Assembly (NCBI GenBank): GCA_018814305.1
Contig: JAHJAA010000043.1
Span: 98,581-162,580 of the forward strand
Origin: Pseudomonadota bacterium
Lineage (GTDB): Bacteria; Desulfobacterota; Desulfobulbia; Desulfobulbales; JAGXFP01
Length of the DNA: 64,000 nucleotides
Direction: 5' to 3'
Part shown: positions 1 to 8,536 of the stretch, piece after piece
Position numbering within the stretch: position 1 is the stretch's first letter
How the letters are laid out: the number at the start of each line of letters is the position of its first letter
Translations under genes and position numbers: made by a program
The notes under the pieces: generated by a model
Told to the model about the DNA's origin: nothing
Seen by the model: only the letters and a program-made list of their open reading frames with translations
Database searches by the model: none

Positions 1-210
1 ACAATAAGTATTGTATCAGAATTTGTCTTGAAAAAGCAAGTTGAGTGGCGGGATTCAAGCCACCCTCCTGCCTCGATGGGGAGGAAGAAGAGGACGTTTT
101 TCTTCGCTGGATAGGTCTGAGGGTAGACCATTTTCTTTATTTGTTGCAAAATAGAGGGGTAAGTGCTAATTAATTTCCTCTTGAAATATTTAATCTATGC
201 CAATAAAAGA

Positions 211-287
211 GTGCCCGTAGCTCAGTTGGATAGAGCAACGGCCTTCTAAGCCGTTGGCCACAGGTTCGAATCCTGTCGGGCGCACCA
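211..287 (+). tRNA. tRNA-Arg (anticodon TCT)
   Basis: A complete 77-nt cloverleaf with encoded CCA. The acceptor arm GTGCCCG pairs with CGGGCGC (one T-G pair), the anticodon stem is ACGGC/GCCGT around the loop CTTCTAA, and the T arm contains GGTTCGAATCC. The anticodon TCT reads AGA, so the tRNA carries arginine. It is followed directly by a rho-independent terminator. The last 36 nt of the gene and its trailer are repeated at 1094-1143, which marks this tRNA as a likely integration target. Confidence 0.97.
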
Positions 288-301
288 GCAAATGAAAAGG
301 G
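252..301 (+). repeat. Direct repeat, left copy (putative attL in tRNA-Arg 3' end)
   Basis: Fifty bases running from the 3' strand of the anticodon stem through the CCA end into the trailer are identical to 1094-1143. Repeats made of a tRNA 3' end are the classic footprint of site-specific integration. Between the two copies lie about 790 bp carrying only parDE; no integrase gene is visible. Confidence 0.8.
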
Positions 302-331
302 AATCGGCATTTTTGCCGGTTCCCTTTTTTT
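299..331 (+). terminator. Rho-independent terminator of tRNA-Arg
   Basis: An 11-bp stem (299-309 with 314-324, one T-G pair) with a TTTT loop is followed by a run of seven T. It lies 12 nt after the tRNA CCA end. A diverged copy sits at 1141-1178. Confidence 0.9.
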
Positions 332-476
332 ATGGTCCCTCTGCGGTCCGTCACCGGGAAATCCGCATGTGCAAACGGGATTTCAGGGTCAGATTCAGGG
401 CCCGACCCGGTCTCATTTAAGTGATCTCCAGCCCCGAGATGGATCAAAATAAACGGTGCGGGGGCTTCTCCCTTGT

Positions 477-770
477 TCACGCGGGAGAAGGATTCCAGTC
501 TTCATGCCCATGACGAACACGGATAATTAAGATGTCTTTGTTCTGTTCAGCACGATAGATAATCAGATGAGCTCCATACGGATGGACCCTGACTGGCGGG
601 GAGATTTCGCGACGTTCGTGGGCAAGTTCCGGGTTTTGTGTAAGGAGCTGAAAAACCTTTTCCATACCGTCATGATATCGTTCAGCCTGTTCGATCCCAA
701 AAAGCCGAAGCCCTTCGTGAAAAATAGCAATGATATCATCAGTAGCCTTGTTGGTCAGCCGGTATGCCAT
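477..770 (-). CDS. parE: ParE-type toxin of a type II toxin-antitoxin pair
   Basis: A 97-residue protein of the RelE/ParE superfamily. It has the usual start (MAYRLTNKATDDI), a central FGIEQAERYHDGM helix and the family's C-terminal strand motif HLIIYRAEQ...ILIIRVRHG. ParE toxins of this family generally poison DNA gyrase; that activity is inferred from family. The gene lies 5 bp downstream of the antitoxin gene, as expected for a co-translated pair with antitoxin first. Length is typical and no lesion is seen. Both genes sit inside the tRNA-Arg duplication and read against the tRNA. Confidence 0.88.
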   Translation of the reverse strand: MAYRLTNKATDDIIAIFHEGLRLFGIEQAERYHDGMEKVFQLLTQNPELAHERREISPPVRVHPYGAHLIIYRAEQNKDILIIRVRHGHEDWNPSPA

Positions 771-775
771 ATCAT

Positions 776-1018
776 TTATTTCGAGTCAAAGACAGAGGGT
801 GCCTCGTGGCGAATGTCATCCATGGTACGATCGCTTTCCCCGCTTTCCAACCCTGCCGTAACCATCCGCTGCATCACTGCAATTTTGGCCGTCCTTTCCT
901 GATCCTGCCGGATCAAATCCCGGACATAGTCACTGGCATTGCTGTACCGTCCCGACTTTGTCTGACTTTCGACCCAGATTTTCATTGGGTCGGGCAGGGA
1001 AACGTTCATTGTTGCCAT
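776..1018 (-). CDS. parD: ParD/CC2985-type antitoxin
   Basis: An 80-residue protein with an N-terminal ribbon-helix-helix DNA-binding segment (MATMNVSLPDPMKIWVESQ, then YSNASDYVRDLIRQDQ) and a charged, probably disordered tail that would bind the toxin. This is the ParD-like class of antitoxin, which also represses its own operon. The start at 1018 is preceded on the minus strand by AAGGAGGT, a strong ribosome-binding site. It is followed by parE after 5 bp. It lies within the region flanked by tRNA-Arg repeats, so it could be the stabilising cargo of a small mobile island. Confidence 0.88.
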   Translation of the reverse strand: MATMNVSLPDPMKIWVESQTKSGRYSNASDYVRDLIRQDQERTAKIAVMQRMVTAGLESGESDRTMDDIRHEAPSVFDSK

Positions 1019-1093
1019 GTTGGACCTCCTTACCTAATGTACCTATTATGACAAAGTTTGCCATAATGTCATGGTTAAATTTTTTGACCACGG

Positions 1094-1143
1094 CGTTGGC
1101 CACAGGTTCGAATCCTGTCGGGCGCACCAGCAAATGAAAAGGG
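1094..1143 (+). repeat. Direct repeat, right copy (putative attR)
   Basis: A perfect 50-bp copy of 252-301, containing the tRNA T arm, acceptor 3' strand and CCA but no 5' half, so it is not a functional tRNA. Sequence diverges abruptly on both sides, consistent with a recombination core. Confidence 0.8.
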
Positions 1144-1178
1144 GAGTCGGTTATTTTGCCGAGTCCCCTTTTTTTTTT
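1141..1178 (+). terminator. Second copy of the tRNA terminator
   Basis: GGGGAGTCGG (1141-1150) pairs with CCGAGTCCCC (1159-1168) with one mismatch, then ten T. It resembles but is not identical to the terminator at 299-331. Under an integration model this would be the original chromosomal terminator. It may now also stop transcription of the convergent lipoprotein gene. Confidence 0.7.
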
Positions 1179-1194
1179 AAGAAAATGGTTTTCG

Positions 1195-2394
1195 CTACTC
1201 TTTGCTCATATTTCCGTTTTCGGCAATAACGACCTGCATTTCGCCATGCTTTTGTTCGAGGGTTTCCCGGTCCGGGGAGAGTCCGTTGAAGGAATTGTAG
1301 GCTGTTTCCTCTCGGGCATCGATCTCCTGGATCTCAGCAAAGATTTTTCTGGCCTTCTCCTTCCCTTTGGTGGGGAGCCATAAGTACTGGTTGCTGGCGA
1401 TATATTGGGCGTAATCGTTTGATATGCTCTGACGCAGGAGGAAAAAATCGAAAAATCGAGCATGGACGGAACTGATCTCCTGGTCTATTTCGATTTGCAA
1501 CTCGGTGAGCTTTTTCTCCAGAGTGACGATTTTTTTCTGCTGTCTGGCCAGTTCCTGTTGTTTTTTGTCGCCTTCCGGGATTACCCTGTTTCGTTCCAGG
1601 TTGAGCTCTTCTTCAATTTTGGTAACCGTGTTCCGACTATCCTGGATCCCAGACACTACCTTGTCAATGGCCTTGGCCACATCTTTGGCCAGCTCTAAAT
1701 CCTCCTCATAGCGGGGAGGATGCGGGAAACTGAAGCCGAAATCAATTTTCAGCACTTCCGCTGGTTCGTTGATATTAGAGTCGGGTCCCGGGGTGATCAA
1801 GGTGCCCTCGAAACCGTATCTTTTGACGTCGCTTTCTTTATACTCGCCGCCGTTTACGACCAGATAGCGGACTCCCCCCTCGGGAGGGTTGAGCAGATAG
1901 ATGAAATCAAATTCATGGTCCGCGCTGCCCACATTATCATAGGCAATGATGGGCCAGAATTCATTTTCTTCACCTTCGTTCGTGGAAATGATTTCAGCCC
2001 GACCCATGGAGTAAGTAGTTTTGTCAGTGTAGAGATCAATGAGAAAAGGGGTGTCCGGAGGGGTGCCTAAGGCCTTGCCTCGTAGCGACAGGGTTGGAAC
2101 TTCACTATCCGTATCCTTAACCGCAGGGCGTTCCTTCCTCGGGAGCAGGCTAAGGTGCTCTTCGGGAAACTCGGTCCGTTTCTCGGTGGTGATTCGGTCC
2201 AAGGCGAGTCTATCAACTACAGGAATGCCGGCGGCAGTACTTCCGCCCCCCAAAAAGTTGGGGAGATTGGGCAGACCGGTTGCAGCGCATCCTGAGCAGA
2301 TGATGAGCAAGGTCCCGACCAGGCCAAGTTGGGTTCGGCGATAATGGTTGATGAAACGAAGGGGATTCCATTGAAAGAAACTGAAATAATTCAT
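1195..2394 (-). CDS. Putative lipoprotein with coiled-coil region, function unknown
   Basis: A protein of 399 residues from the ATG at 2394, chosen because GGGAG lies 7 nt upstream; a TTG at 2439 would give 15 more residues. The N terminus has a basic stretch (HYRRTQ), a hydrophobic run (LGLVGTLLII) and CSGC, a near-lipobox, so a lipoprotein anchor is likely but not textbook. The middle third is rich in beta-type sequence. Residues around 235-310 are highly charged with heptad-like Leu/Ile spacing (ARQQKKIVTLEKKLTELQIE), suggesting a coiled coil. I do not recognise the family. It is transcribed towards the parDE island and divergently from pldA. Confidence 0.6.
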   Translation of the reverse strand: MNYFSFFQWNPLRFINHYRRTQLGLVGTLLIICSGCAATGLPNLPNFLGGGSTAAGIPVVDRLALDRITTEKRTEFPEEHLSLLPRKERPAVKDTDSEVPTLSLRGKALGTPPDTPFLIDLYTDKTTYSMGRAEIISTNEGEENEFWPIIAYDNVGSADHEFDFIYLLNPPEGGVRYLVVNGGEYKESDVKRYGFEGTLITPGPDSNINEPAEVLKIDFGFSFPHPPRYEEDLELAKDVAKAIDKVVSGIQDSRNTVTKIEEELNLERNRVIPEGDKKQQELARQQKKIVTLEKKLTELQIEIDQEISSVHARFFDFFLLRQSISNDYAQYIASNQYLWLPTKGKEKARKIFAEIQEIDAREETAYNSFNGLSPDRETLEQKHGEMQVVIAENGNMSKE

Positions 2395-2639
2395 TGAGAG
2401 TCTCCCGGGTAGGTTTTTTGACGATTTCCCTGCCCCCAAGGGCTTTTATAGGGCAGCGATCATGCCCTTGGCAAGCCCACGGGTGGAAAAGGGAGTCAAG
2501 GAGGGAAATAATTTTGAGTATCATAGCATATTCGATTGGCAATATGGCAGGTTTTGTCAGGTGAAAAAATGTTTTTCTGGTCGAGGAAAGTTTGAGGTGA
2601 TGGCCGCTGACTGACCGGGAGTAATGATAGGTATCGTTC

Positions 2640-2668
2640 TTGACTCGACATCATGGAACCGATATGAT
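2640..2668 (+). promoter_or_regulatory. Sigma-70 type promoter for pldA
   Basis: TTGACT (2640-2645) and TATGAT (2663-2668) are separated by exactly 17 bp, close to the sigma-70 consensus. The start codon of pldA follows 35 bp after the -10 box. The 309-bp divergent intergenic region (2395-2703) holds nothing else I can identify. Confidence 0.7.
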
Positions 2669-2703
2669 TTTCGGAGAATAGTTTTTTGAAAGGGGTTTTT
2701 TGA

Positions 2704-3585
2704 ATGCAACTCTTGATGATACTCCTCATGGTCTGGCTGGTAGGTCTTGCTCCGGCCGTAGCATCGGATGGACCAACCGATCCCCTGGTTGAATCATCGC
2801 CGGGACCAGTTATCTCAGCAGAAAGTGAGTATGCGACCTTGGACTCTCTGTTTGAACTCTATCAACCTTATATTGCCAATATCTCCGCCTATAAATCGAT
2901 CTATTTTCTGGTCGGCGCCGACCCGGCCAAGAGTAAATTTCAGATCAGTTTTAAGTATCGGGTATTTAATCACAAGGGTAAACTGGTCCGGGCCTATCCC
3001 TGGTTGGAGGGAACGTATTTCGGCTTTACCCAGACCTCATACTGGGATCTGAAATCCGATTCGCTGCCCTTTGAAGACACCAGTTATAAACCTGAATTGT
3101 TCCATCTGAGTCGTAATCTGGTTTCCGGGATACCCTGGCTGCAAGGTCTGTTCGTCAAGTCCGGCCTCCAGCATGAGTCCAATGGGCAGGGTGGTGATAT
3201 GTCCCGGAGCACCAATAATCTTTCGATTCAGCCCATCTGGGTGCGTTATAATCCGGAGACCAGGTTGGGACTGGCCGTTCTTCTCAAGGTATGGGCATAT
3301 CTTGAGAATTCGGAATCTAACCGGAACCTCCCTGCTTATCGTGGGTATTGCCAGCTTGGTCTCAAGGCTGGAAAGGCCGACAGTGTGGTGGTGGAAACGA
3401 CTTTGGCTTGGGCGACCGAGGGTGGTTCCCTTTCCATGGATTTCACCTTTCCCATGGATCGCTATGTTGGGCAGAATCTCCAATTTTATTTTCATGTCCA
3501 GTATGTCAATGCCCTGGCGGAAAGCCTGCTCCATTATCAGGAGCGGACCGAGGCCCTGCGGGTAGGGTTTACCTTTGTTCGATAA
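2704..3585 (+). CDS. pldA: Outer-membrane phospholipase A1 (OMPLA)
   Basis: A 293-residue precursor with a cleavable signal peptide (hydrophobic LLMILLMVWLVGLAP, cleavage probably after AVAS). It hydrolyses acyl chains of phospholipids in the outer leaflet of the outer membrane. The catalytic signature GLQHESNGQGGDMSRSTNNL is intact: it supplies the His and Ser of the active site and the downstream Asn. The C terminus ends in alternating aromatic strands with terminal FTFVR, typical of a beta barrel. Length matches the family. A GGGG ribosome-binding site and a good sigma-70 promoter precede it. PldA is a standard membrane-damage response enzyme, which fits the stress character of the window. 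Confidence 0.9.
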   Translation: MQLLMILLMVWLVGLAPAVASDGPTDPLVESSPGPVISAESEYATLDSLFELYQPYIANISAYKSIYFLVGADPAKSKFQISFKYRVFNHKGKLVRAYPWLEGTYFGFTQTSYWDLKSDSLPFEDTSYKPELFHLSRNLVSGIPWLQGLFVKSGLQHESNGQGGDMSRSTNNLSIQPIWVRYNPETRLGLAVLLKVWAYLENSESNRNLPAYRGYCQLGLKAGKADSVVVETTLAWATEGGSLSMDFTFPMDRYVGQNLQFYFHVQYVNALAESLLHYQERTEALRVGFTFVR

Positions 3586-3701
3586 GGATCTTTGAGAGCC
3601 CAGCCATCAATTTCCTCTCAAGTCGTAATCTTTATTCAATCTTTACCTTTCCTTCACACTCTTCTGATCATGACTGCTTATACTCTCACTATGAGAAGAG
3701 T

Positions 3702-3715
3702 ATGAGTCGACTCAT
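3702..3715. repeat. Perfect 14-bp palindrome upstream of msrAB
   Basis: ATGAGTCGACTCAT is a perfect palindrome, 80 bp before the msrAB start. A 7-bp inverted repeat (3680-3686 with 3697-3703) lies just before it. It could be an operator, but nothing in the sequence identifies a binding protein. Confidence 0.3.
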
Positions 3716-3794
3716 TGGATCGGGTCTTTAAAATGAACAGTCCTCGATCATAAAAATACGGGGGCTGTGAAAGTGCGAAAAGAGAAGGAGGGCT

Positions 3795-4883
3795 GTGACG
3801 AAAACAGTACTTTTACTGTTGATAAGTCTGGTATTGCTCGTTGCTATTTCTGCGGTTATTGCCGGCAATAAAGAGGGAGGTTCGAGGATGGCATCGGAAA
3901 ATGAACAGGTAATGAACAATGAACTTCAAAAGGCAACCTTTGCCGGCGGCTGTTTCTGGTGTATGGAAAAACCCTTTGAGAAACTCGACGGGGTGATTTC
4001 GGTGACTTCTGGGTATAGCGCCGGCAGGACGGAAAATCCCAACTATGATAATTATGCCGCCGGTGGTCATGTGGAGGTGGTTGAGATCCTCTTTGATCCG
4101 TCTCGGATCACCTATTCCGAGTTGCTGCAGGTCTTCTGGCGCCAGGTTGATCCTACAGATGAAGGAGGGCAGTTTGTTGATCGTGGTCATGCCTATACCA
4201 CGGCAATTTATTATCACGACGAGGCGCAGCGGCAGGCGGCTGAAGCGTCCAAGGCGGAATTAACCGCCCGCGGTTTCTTCAATAAACCCCTGGTAACCCC
4301 GATTCTCCCGGTCTCGACCTTCTATCCGGCTGAGGAGTATCATCAGGACTATTATAAAAAGAATCCTCTCCGATATAAGTATTATCGGGGCAACTCCGGG
4401 CGAGATCGCTTCCTGGATACGGTCTGGGGTGCGGATCGTGAGGCCCATGGGGTTCTGGATAAGGCGGATTTGAAAAAACGTTTGACCGATCTGCAGTATC
4501 AGGTCACCCAGGAAGAGGGTACTGAGCCACCCTTTCGGAATGAATACTGGGACAATAAGCAGCCTGGGATCTACGTCGATATCGTCTCCGGCGAACCGCT
4601 CTTCAGTTCACTGGATAAATATGATTCTAAAACCGGCTGGCCCAGTTTTACCCGGCCGCTGGTCCCGGAAAATATCGTGGAAAAAACAGATCGCCGGTTG
4701 TTCTCGGTCCGGACCGAAGTGAGGAGTAAAAAGGCCGACTCTCACTTGGGGCATGTCTTTAACGATGGTCCTCAACCCACCGGGCTGCGCTACTGTATGA
4801 ATTCTGCCGCCATGCGGTTTGTAGCGGTGGCGGATCTGGAGAAAGAGGGTTATGGCGAGTTCGTACTATTATTCAGCGAATAG
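3795..4883 (+). CDS. msrAB: Peptide methionine sulfoxide reductase MsrA-MsrB fusion, probably exported
   Basis: A 362-residue bifunctional enzyme repairing both epimers of methionine sulfoxide. MsrA occupies about 45-200 with catalytic [14 protein letters not shown] and the GYSAG and HVEVVEI motifs. MsrB occupies about 225-355 with WPSF, SHLGHVF and the catalytic Cys in RYCMNSAA; the CxxC zinc pairs of many MsrB proteins are absent. The GTG start at 3795 has AAGGAGG just 3 nt upstream and gives a hydrophobic segment ([17 protein letters not shown]), implying export or anchoring. A second in-frame ATG at 3888, 7 nt after GGGAGG, would give a cytosolic form. A strong terminator follows. Confidence 0.93.
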   Translation: MTKTVLLLLISLVLLVAISAVIAGNKEGGSRMASENEQVMNNELQKATFAGGCFWCMEKPFEKLDGVISVTSGYSAGRTENPNYDNYAAGGHVEVVEILFDPSRITYSELLQVFWRQVDPTDEGGQFVDRGHAYTTAIYYHDEAQRQAAEASKAELTARGFFNKPLVTPILPVSTFYPAEEYHQDYYKKNPLRYKYYRGNSGRDRFLDTVWGADREAHGVLDKADLKKRLTDLQYQVTQEEGTEPPFRNEYWDNKQPGIYVDIVSGEPLFSSLDKYDSKTGWPSFTRPLVPENIVEKTDRRLFSVRTEVRSKKADSHLGHVFNDGPQPTGLRYCMNSAAMRFVAVADLEKEGYGEFVLLFSE

Positions 4884-4904
4884 AATGAGATCTTGCCGGT
4901 CAAG

Positions 4905-4932
4905 CCGCCGGGAATCCCCGGCGGTTTTTTTT
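4905..4932 (+). terminator. Rho-independent terminator after msrAB
   Basis: CCGCCGGG (4905-4912) pairs with CCCGGCGG (4917-4924) around AATC, followed by eight T. It lies 21 nt after the msrAB stop codon. Confidence 0.92.
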
Positions 4933-5016
4933 ATGGAAGGCTTTTGGGGTGTGCGCTACAGTGTCGAGTGAAAAATAGCAGGACCATTCCAGCTCTCTCT
5001 TCGCGAGGTTATTTCC

Positions 5017-5406
5017 ATGCCCCAAACTGCTCTTCCCCGGACCCTCCCGTCCTCGGTTATCAATTTCTTTTTCATTTTGGGGCTGATCTCAGCCTTCTCT
5101 TTTCGGGTGCTCATCGTTTTGACCCATACCCATCAGGAGTGGTTCCGGCCGGTCTGGTACCTCGGTACCCTAGGGTATGTGGGTTTTTTTCTTTATCGAT
5201 ACACCATAACCCAGAAACGCCGCCGGGCCATCGATGCGTACAATTTGATCGGGAAATTGTCTGAGGATGGCAGCTTAAACGATGAAGACCGTGAAGTTTT
5301 GGTCTACCTCCTTTCGTCCATCAAAAAGTCTCGGGAAAACTGGAACTATCTTTTTATCTTTATTCTCTCCTTTATCGCCATCTTCATTGATCTGCTGTTA
5401 ATTTAA
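5017..5406 (+). CDS. Small integral membrane protein, function unknown
   Basis: A 129-residue protein with three predicted membrane segments: two near the N terminus (about 12-35 and 48-62) and one at the very C terminus (about 108-129, NYLFIFILSFIAIFIDLLLI). Between them is a charged loop (QKRRRAIDAYNLIGKLSEDG) resembling a short cytosolic helical domain. I do not recognise a family. It follows the msrAB terminator, so it needs its own promoter. The next 235 bp (5407-5641) hold a short TGAGGG/CCCTCA inverted repeat and nothing else I can name. Confidence 0.55.
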   Translation: MPQTALPRTLPSSVINFFFILGLISAFSFRVLIVLTHTHQEWFRPVWYLGTLGYVGFFLYRYTITQKRRRAIDAYNLIGKLSEDGSLNDEDREVLVYLLSSIKKSRENWNYLFIFILSFIAIFIDLLLI

Positions 5407-5641
5407 ATGGGTTGAGGGTCTTACCCCCTCAGGAGGAGTTATCCTAAAAACAAATAACGGTAGTGGTTGTGTTTATTGCTTTTCTTGTGGTTACTCTGAA
5501 GGAGTCATTGTATACTTTTATGGTTCCCAGAGTGTATTTGTGGGTATCAATGTCGGTCAGGTGGAAGTCTCCAGGAAGGAACAAAAGCAGGCTCCTAGTT
5601 GGGTACATCCCGGAATACCCAGGTAAACTGCGGGAAGCGTC

Positions 5642-7777
5642 ATGAGATCGTTTCTTTTGAGAACTGGCGAGGTATTTGAAGGCATGAACCGGAAAACAAA
5701 AGGCAACAATCCAACTGCTGAACGAGGTCGAAAGACCCAGCATACCCTGGAGACGGAGCCGTCGGACTTCACCCAGATGGATTACCAAAGGACCATTCAT
5801 GACCTGCGGGTGCACCAGATCGAGTTGGACCATCAGAATGAAGAATTGCGGGAGACCCAACAGAAACTCGAAGAGTCTCGTTCCCTCTATCGGGTTCTGT
5901 ATAATCATGCTCCGGTGGGATATTTTACCTTCGACGGTACGGGACGAATACTTACTGCAAATATTACAGGCGCCATGCAGTTAGGGGCTGACCGAGTCGC
6001 CTTGCACAACAAGCCGTTCCCCTCTTTTTTGAGCCAGGAAGACGCCGACCTCTTTTACCTGCATCTGAAAAAAGTATTGAGCTCGGACGGGAAACAAACC
6101 TGCACCCTGAAGATTCTTCAGGAAAATGGGCCATCGTTTTTCGCCCAGGTTGACAGCGTTCCCTCTTTTTCCGCAGCCAGCAAAGAGCCTTTCTGCCAGA
6201 CCACGATCACCGATATCAACGATCGGAAGGAATTGGAAGAGAGCCTGAAACTCTCGGAAACCCGCTATCGCCGGCTCTTTGAAGTCACCCGGGAAGGGAT
6301 CCTGATTCTTGATGCCGAGACCGGCCGAATTTCCGATGCCAACCCCTACCTGCTTGAAATGCTGGGGTATGCCCCGGAGGAGCTTCTGGGGAAAAGGCTT
6401 TGGGAGATCGGTTGCTTCAAAGATACCCAAGCCTCGATATCCGAATATAAAAAATTGCGCCAAAAGGGCTATGTTCGCTACGATAACCTGCCGTTGCAGA
6501 CCAAAAATGGCCGGGTCATCGCCGTGGAAGTCATCAGTAGTATCTATCTGGTCAATCGTTCCAAGCTTATTATTTGCACCATTCGCGACGTCAGCATCCA
6601 AAAACTGACGCAGGCGACATCTCGACCGGCTTCCCCCGCCGGAACGAATCGTCGACTCTCGGAACGGCGGGCGGTTCCCCCTCTGCCAAACGGCCATGGG
6701 GAACAAAAAAACGACCAGCATCAAGGGACCGAGGAATCCCTGCGGAAGGCCCTGGAAGAGATTAAAGAGCTGAAAGACCGCCTGGTGGTCGAGAATATTT
6801 TTTTCCGCCGGGAGATCATTCGGGAACAACGATTCAATCATGTCATCGGTCAGAGTGATGGCCTCAAGTATGTGCTGTATCGCGCTGAGCAGGTTGCCCC
6901 CACCGATACCACGGTCCTGGTTCTCGGTGAGACCGGCACCGGTAAAGAACTGATAGCCGGCGCTATCCACAACTTAAGCCCTCGCAATAAACTCCCGCTC
7001 ATTACCGTCAACTGCGCCGCCTTGCCCGCGACTCTATTGGAAAGTGAACTGTTTGGCCGGGAAAAAGGGGCCTTTACCGGGGCGGAGTCCCGCCAGATCG
7101 GTCGCTTCGAGATCGCGGATGGCTCCACTATCTGTCTGGATGAAATCGGAGAATTACCGCTGGAGATGCAGGCCAAACTACTCCGGGTGATCCAGCATGG
7201 TGAGTTTCAGCGTTTGGGTTCCGCCAAGACCATTAAAGTTGATGTGCGGATCGTGGCAACAACCAACCGGAACCTCGAAGAGGAAATTATCGCCGGTAAA
7301 TTCCGTAAAGATCTCTACTACCGCCTGAACGTCTTTCCCATCACGGTGCCGCCGTTGCGCCAACGGAAGGAAGACATTGCTTTGATGGTCGAGGCCTTTG
7401 TCGAGCGCTATGCCCGAAAACTTGGCAAAAAGATCACTTCAATCCCGAAGGAAACGATGCAGGCCCTGCAGGACTACCCTTGGCCCGGCAATGTCCGTGA
7501 ACTGGAAAGCATCATCGAGCGGTCCGTCATTCTCTGCCCGGGGCCAGGATTTCAGCTCGCGGACAACCTTACTCCCGCGTCCCCCTCCATTCCGGCGACC
7601 GGCGGGACCTTGAAAGAGATGGAACGCAGTCTCATCCTTGCGACCCTTGCGGAGACCGAATGGCGCATCGAGGGGAAAAACGGCGCCGCCGTCATCCTCG
7701 ACCTGCATCCGAGCACCCTGCGGGCCAGGATGCACAAGCTCGAAATTATTCGCCCGGACAAGAAAACGTCTTTTTAA
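5642..7777 (+). CDS. Sigma-54-dependent transcriptional activator, PAS-PAS-AAA+-Fis
   Basis: A 711-residue bacterial enhancer-binding protein. A coiled-coil lead (about 45-80) is followed by two PAS domains (about 80-195 and 205-325), an AAA+ domain (about 395-625) and a Fis-type helix-turn-helix ([15 protein letters not shown], about 688-702). Walker A GETGTGKE, the sigma-54 contact loop GAFTGA, Walker [10 protein letters not shown] and the arginine-finger region [14 protein letters not shown] are all intact. There is no receiver domain, so the signal is probably sensed through PAS rather than a phosphorelay. It is the only enhancer-binding protein in a window with six similar upstream-activator/-24/-12 elements, so it is the natural candidate regulator; that link is inferred. 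A start at 5684 is also possible. Confidence 0.9.
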   Translation: MRSFLLRTGEVFEGMNRKTKGNNPTAERGRKTQHTLETEPSDFTQMDYQRTIHDLRVHQIELDHQNEELRETQQKLEESRSLYRVLYNHAPVGYFTFDGTGRILTANITGAMQLGADRVALHNKPFPSFLSQEDADLFYLHLKKVLSSDGKQTCTLKILQENGPSFFAQVDSVPSFSAASKEPFCQTTITDINDRKELEESLKLSETRYRRLFEVTREGILILDAETGRISDANPYLLEMLGYAPEELLGKRLWEIGCFKDTQASISEYKKLRQKGYVRYDNLPLQTKNGRVIAVEVISSIYLVNRSKLIICTIRDVSIQKLTQATSRPASPAGTNRRLSERRAVPPLPNGHGEQKNDQHQGTEESLRKALEEIKELKDRLVVENIFFRREIIREQRFNHVIGQSDGLKYVLYRAEQVAPTDTTVLVLGETGTGKELIAGAIHNLSPRNKLPLITVNCAALPATLLESELFGREKGAFTGAESRQIGRFEIADGSTICLDEIGELPLEMQAKLLRVIQHGEFQRLGSAKTIKVDVRIVATTNRNLEEEIIAGKFRKDLYYRLNVFPITVPPLRQRKEDIALMVEAFVERYARKLGKKITSIPKETMQALQDYPWPGNVRELESIIERSVILCPGPGFQLADNLTPASPSIPATGGTLKEMERSLILATLAETEWRIEGKNGAAVILDLHPSTLRARMHKLEIIRPDKKTSF

Positions 7778-8003
7778 CCGAAGTTTAACGGATGAAAGCG
7801 AATCTGTTGTTTGCAGAGTGTATCCATGCCCACCGGAAAAGGAACAAAACCCGCTGTCCACAAAGCGCCGGTAATGCGGAACTGGAAAAACGAAAGCGTC
7901 AATCACCGGCGACCTCTGATGGTGTCCACGGCCCGACGACGGAAGAATGATTCTTGGCAGAACCGAGGCCGGAAGTTTGGTTCAGAAGGTGGATGATTGC
8001 TAC

Positions 8004-8151
8004 CCTCAGGAATATGAGGCTCCACCATATATGGCAGCCGGTTTGATCCGGTAAAGCCATCTGTTGTTTCCACTCCTCCCTGCCATCCCTTGCCACCAGC
8101 ACTTCTGCCGTTTGATATTGGCGTATTGCTCCGTTCGGCATGCCAATTGCT
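8004..8151 (+). promoter_or_regulatory. Tandem-dyad enhancer plus sigma-54 promoter, copy A
   Basis: Site 1 is CCTCAGGAATATGAGG (8004-8019) and site 2 is CCACCATATATGGCAG (8022-8037). The -24/-12 promoter is CGGCATGCCAATTGCT (8136-8151), with the required 10 bp between GG and GC. Site 1 to the -12 C is 146 bp, as in copies B and E. Predicted transcription starts near 8162, only about 2 nt before the first ATG of the next gene. The rest of the 7778-8163 gap shows nothing else. Confidence 0.8.
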
Positions 8152-8163
8152 TAAACCCAGGGT

Positions 8164-8460
8164 ATGATTCTCGTCATCATGTACATGAAGGTGTCGCCGA
8201 CCAAGAGGCAGGAATTGTCACAGACGATCACCTCTCTGCTTGGCCCCATTCGGGCCGAAAAGGGTTGCGGTCGCTGTGATTTCTTCCATGACATGGATGA
8301 TGAATATGCCCTCTGCCTGCTCCAGGAGTGGGAAACCCGCCAGGACCTTGAAGCCTATCGCCGGTCGGAGTGTTTCAAGATATTGCGGGGGGCGATGAAC
8401 CTTCTTGCCGAGCCATGTGAAACCATCTCCTGTGACAGCCTTCACTCAATGGGGGATTGA
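8164..8460 (+). CDS. Antibiotic-biosynthesis-monooxygenase-like (ABM) small protein
   Basis: A 98-residue protein with the dimeric alpha-beta barrel pattern of ABM/quinol monooxygenase-like proteins: an N-terminal strand (MILVIMYMKVSPTKRQEL), a helix, FFHDMDDEYALCLLQEWET and a C-terminal helix EAYRRSECFKIL. Its substrate cannot be read from the sequence. It is the first gene after sigma-54 copy A. Because transcription should begin near 8162, translation from 8164 would be leaderless; starts at 8179 or 8185 are alternatives but lack a ribosome-binding site. The cardiolipin synthase gene follows 76 bp downstream. Confidence 0.65.
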   Translation: MILVIMYMKVSPTKRQELSQTITSLLGPIRAEKGCGRCDFFHDMDDEYALCLLQEWETRQDLEAYRRSECFKILRGAMNLLAEPCETISCDSLHSMGD

Positions 8461-8536
8461 TGGGGAAACGTTTGAGAATACTCATATGAGAGTGTACCCT
8501 GAATCCTGATCCGACAGCCAGGGCCAGAGAAAAGCC

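Noticed and set aside
190..480. Minus-strand frame containing RPTGFEPVANGLEG
   Set aside because: This peptide is the antisense translation of the tRNA-Arg T arm and acceptor, a well-known false gene. The frame at 930-1133 is the same artefact at the repeat copy.
1094..1143. Second tRNA-Arg gene
   Set aside because: Only the 3' half is present; there is no D arm, anticodon or 5' acceptor strand.
4893..5264. 123-codon frame overlapping the msrAB terminator
   Set aside because: It starts within the terminator hairpin, and the overlapping frame from 5017 has a clear membrane-protein pattern.
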